Below, one piece after another: positions 62,709 through 64,000 of a stretch of DNA of 64,000 nucleotides; position 1 is the stretch's first letter; every line of letters starts with the position of its first letter. The position numbers and the translations under genes are program-made. The notes below the pieces were generated by a model. The model ran no database searches. It was given only the letters and a program-made list of their open reading frames with translations, and was not told the origin of the DNA. The stretch spans positions 4,588,001 to 4,652,000 of the forward strand of contig NZ_UGQM01000001.1 in assembly GCF_900454025.1 (NCBI RefSeq), in the 5' to 3' direction. This stretch comes from Mycolicibacterium gilvum (GTDB taxonomy: Bacteria; Actinomycetota; Actinomycetes; Mycobacteriales; Mycobacteriaceae).

Positions 62709-63203
62709 ATGACTGACACCCAGGTCACCTGGCTCACCGAAGAGGCCTACGACCGGCTCAAGGCGGAGCTCGACCAGCTGATCGCCAACCGTCCAGTCAT
62801 CGCCGCCGAGATCAACGACCGCCGCGAAGAGGGCGATCTGCGGGAGAACGGTGGCTACCACGCCGCCCGTGAGCAGCAGGGACAGGAAGAGGCCCGCATC
62901 CGGCAGCTGCAGGAGCTGCTCAACGACGCCAAGGTCGGCGAGGCACCCAAGCAGTCCGGAATCGCGCTGCCCGGATCCGTCGTGAAGGTCTACTACGACG
63001 ACGACGAGAACGACACCGAGACCTTCCTGATCGGGACCCGCGAGCAGGGCGTCAACGACGGCAAGCTCGAGGTCTACTCCCCGAACTCCCCGCTCGGCGG
63101 CGCCCTGATCGACGCGAAGGTCGGCGAGTCCCGCTCCTACACCGTGCCCAGCGGAAACACCGTCAAGGTCACCCTGGTCAGCGCGGAGCCCTGGCACGGC
63201 TGA
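62709..63203 (+). CDS. greA: Transcription elongation factor GreA
   Basis: 164 residues, orthologue of Rv1080c. N-terminal antiparallel coiled coil ([20 protein letters not shown]...[18 protein letters not shown]) with acidic tip residues in [13 protein letters not shown], then the FKBP-like C-terminal domain ([21 protein letters not shown]). It rescues backtracked RNA polymerase by stimulating transcript cleavage. The ATG follows CAGGAGCGCGAC. It has a long leader with an extended -10 promoter and terminal hairpin. Confidence 0.97.
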   Translation: MTDTQVTWLTEEAYDRLKAELDQLIANRPVIAAEINDRREEGDLRENGGYHAAREQQGQEEARIRQLQELLNDAKVGEAPKQSGIALPGSVVKVYYDDDENDTETFLIGTREQGVNDGKLEVYSPNSPLGGALIDAKVGESRSYTVPSGNTVKVTLVSAEPWHG

Positions 63204-63228
63204 TGCGAGCCGCCCGGTGAGAGCGGGT

Positions 63229-63234
63229 TAGTCT
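63229..63234 (+). promoter_or_regulatory. -10 element of GPP34 gene
   Basis: TAGTCT with six bases to the ATG at 63241; leaderless arrangement. Confidence 0.5.
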
Positions 63235-63240
63235 CGGCCC

Positions 63241-63912
63241 ATGGCCCAGATCGCAGAGGACCTGTTTCTGCTGCTGCTGGACAACGCGTCGGCCCAGCCC
63301 GCGCTCGACGGTGCGCGCCGCGGCCACGTGCTGGCCGCCGCGTCGTTGCTCGATCTCGCCCTCGACTGCCGTGTCCGTCCGGCCGTCGACGGTGAACGGG
63401 CGCCGGCCGGCAGGCTGGTGGCCCTCGACACCGAGGGCCCTGTCGACCCCGTCGCGGCGCCTGCGCTGGCGATGCTGCAGAGCAGGCCGCTGCGACCCGG
63501 CACGGCGATCAAGAAGCTCGGCAGACACACCGAGGAGCGTCTGATCGCCCACCTGGAGCAGACCGGTCAGATCCGTCGCACCGTCGAGTCGACGCGGCGG
63601 TTCGGCAAGACCGTCTCGTATCCGCTCACCGGTCGCGGCCGAGTCGGCCCTGCGCGGCAAGCTCTGACGTCGGCGCTGTTCGAGGGCGCGTCGCCGGCGC
63701 CGGCGACGGCGGCCGTCATCACCGTGCTGCACGCCGTCGACGGGCTCGGCGCACTGCTGAGCCTCAACGACCGCGGCTGGCGCTGGGTCCATGCCCGCGC
63801 CGGTGAGATCGCCGGCGGCAGTTGGGTGGACGAGTCGCCGTCGGCACTGCCCGAGGTGAACCTGGCGGTCACCGCGGCGACGGTGCGCCAGGCACTCGCG
63901 CAATTGACCTAG
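63241..63912 (+). CDS. GPP34/GOLPH3-like phosphoprotein
   Basis: 223 residues of the GPP34 (Vps74/GOLPH3) fold found in actinobacteria: IAEDLFLLLLDNAS, a helical core LAAASLLDLAL, LIAHLEQTGQIRR, and a beta-hairpin region around RRFGKTVSYPLTG. Eukaryotic relatives bind phosphatidylinositol-4-phosphate; mycobacteria are rich in phosphoinositides, so anionic-lipid binding is plausible but untested. The stop overlaps the convergent metB stop by 4 bp. Confidence 0.82.
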   Translation: MAQIAEDLFLLLLDNASAQPALDGARRGHVLAAASLLDLALDCRVRPAVDGERAPAGRLVALDTEGPVDPVAAPALAMLQSRPLRPGTAIKKLGRHTEERLIAHLEQTGQIRRTVESTRRFGKTVSYPLTGRGRVGPARQALTSALFEGASPAPATAAVITVLHAVDGLGALLSLNDRGWRWVHARAGEIAGGSWVDESPSALPEVNLAVTAATVRQALAQLT

Positions 63913-64000
63913 CCGAGCGCCTGTTCCACGTCGCCGACGAGATCGGCCACGTCCTCGATCCCGACCGACAGCCGCACCAGGTCGTCGGGCACCTCCAGTT
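63909..64000 (-). CDS. metB: Cystathionine gamma-synthase, C-terminal fragment
   Basis: Only the last 30 codons are inside the window, cut by its right edge. They read LEVPDDLVRLSVGIEDVADL and end QALG, the conserved C-terminus of the Cys/Met-metabolism PLP enzymes. Position next to greA matches Rv1079 (metB). The catalytic lysine region lies outside, so identity as MetB rather than a related lyase rests on synteny. Confidence 0.75.
   Translation of the reverse strand, partial: LEVPDDLVRLSVGIEDVADLVGDVEQALG

Noticed and set aside
62522..62716. Short ORF covering the greA leader and overlapping the greA start
   Set aside because: Its ATG codons overlap or precede the predicted -10 element, so it would not be on the transcript, and it has no ribosome-binding site.

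Overview
The window is chromosomal DNA from a mycobacterium, most likely a fast-growing Mycolicibacterium-type species. The base composition is strongly GC-rich. The gene order from about 28 kb to the right end matches the M. tuberculosis Rv1079-Rv1112 block in inverted orientation: ychF, DUF6542 protein, ispH, lipid-droplet protein, xseA/xseB, 3beta-HSD, AI-2E exporter, glpX, fum, deacetylase, phoH2, desA2, glyA, coaA, Z-FPP synthase, TrhA, DUF255 protein, mca, DUF4307 protein, greA and metB. Genus-specific genes include mce/yrbE, mycothiol conjugate amidase, a Ddn-type F420 enzyme and DesA2. There are no tRNA or rRNA genes, no CRISPR array and no transposase.

Layout. 0-16 kb is a lipid-oriented accessory block. 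A DoxX protein is followed by a carotenoid-cleavage-type dioxygenase facing a TetR repressor across a double operator. A complete mce importer operon then runs right to left: yrbEA, yrbEB, mceA-F and two Mce-associated proteins, ending in a WS/DGAT-like acyltransferase. 16-22 kb holds a TetR/hydrolase pair, a 967-residue kinase/aminotransferase fusion enzyme, an epoxide-hydrolase-like protein and a class III cyclase. 22-28 kb holds small membrane proteins, a permuted papain-like protein, a Ddn-like reductase, a HELGH lipoprotein, an acetyltransferase, a RelE/Phd toxin-antitoxin pair and an HNH-endonuclease gene inserted at the 3' end of ychF.

28-64 kb is mostly conserved core: isoprenoid synthesis (ispH, Z-prenyl synthase), exonuclease VII, a penicillin-binding lipoprotein, steroid oxidation, a GGDEF-EAL protein, central metabolism (glpX, fum, glyA, coaA, metB), PhoH2, DesA2, mycothiol detoxification and GreA. 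A 267-bp repeat element bounded by perfect 21-bp inverted repeats interrupts this core at 58.1 kb.

Regulation visible in sequence. Three TNNAACNNGTTNNA palindromes fit the KstR cholesterol-repressor consensus: position 14, position 35,538 before 3beta-HSD, and position 40,456 between an SRPBCC gene and an SDR gene. Many genes show a TANNNT hexamer 6-7 nt before the start codon, the signature of leaderless mycobacterial transcripts, and several starts were chosen on that basis. Four-base ATGA/GTGA stop-start overlaps link the genes within operons.

Most notable observations: the HNH gene whose last codons come from a perfect 35-bp duplication of the ychF 3' end, with a third degenerate copy beside it; 11-codon mini-ORFs that bridge into yrbEA and into the fusion enzyme; a 35-codon ORF before phoH2; the inverted-repeat element; a long-form serine hydroxymethyltransferase; and a ketosteroid-isomerase-like protein with the oxyanion Asp replaced by Glu.
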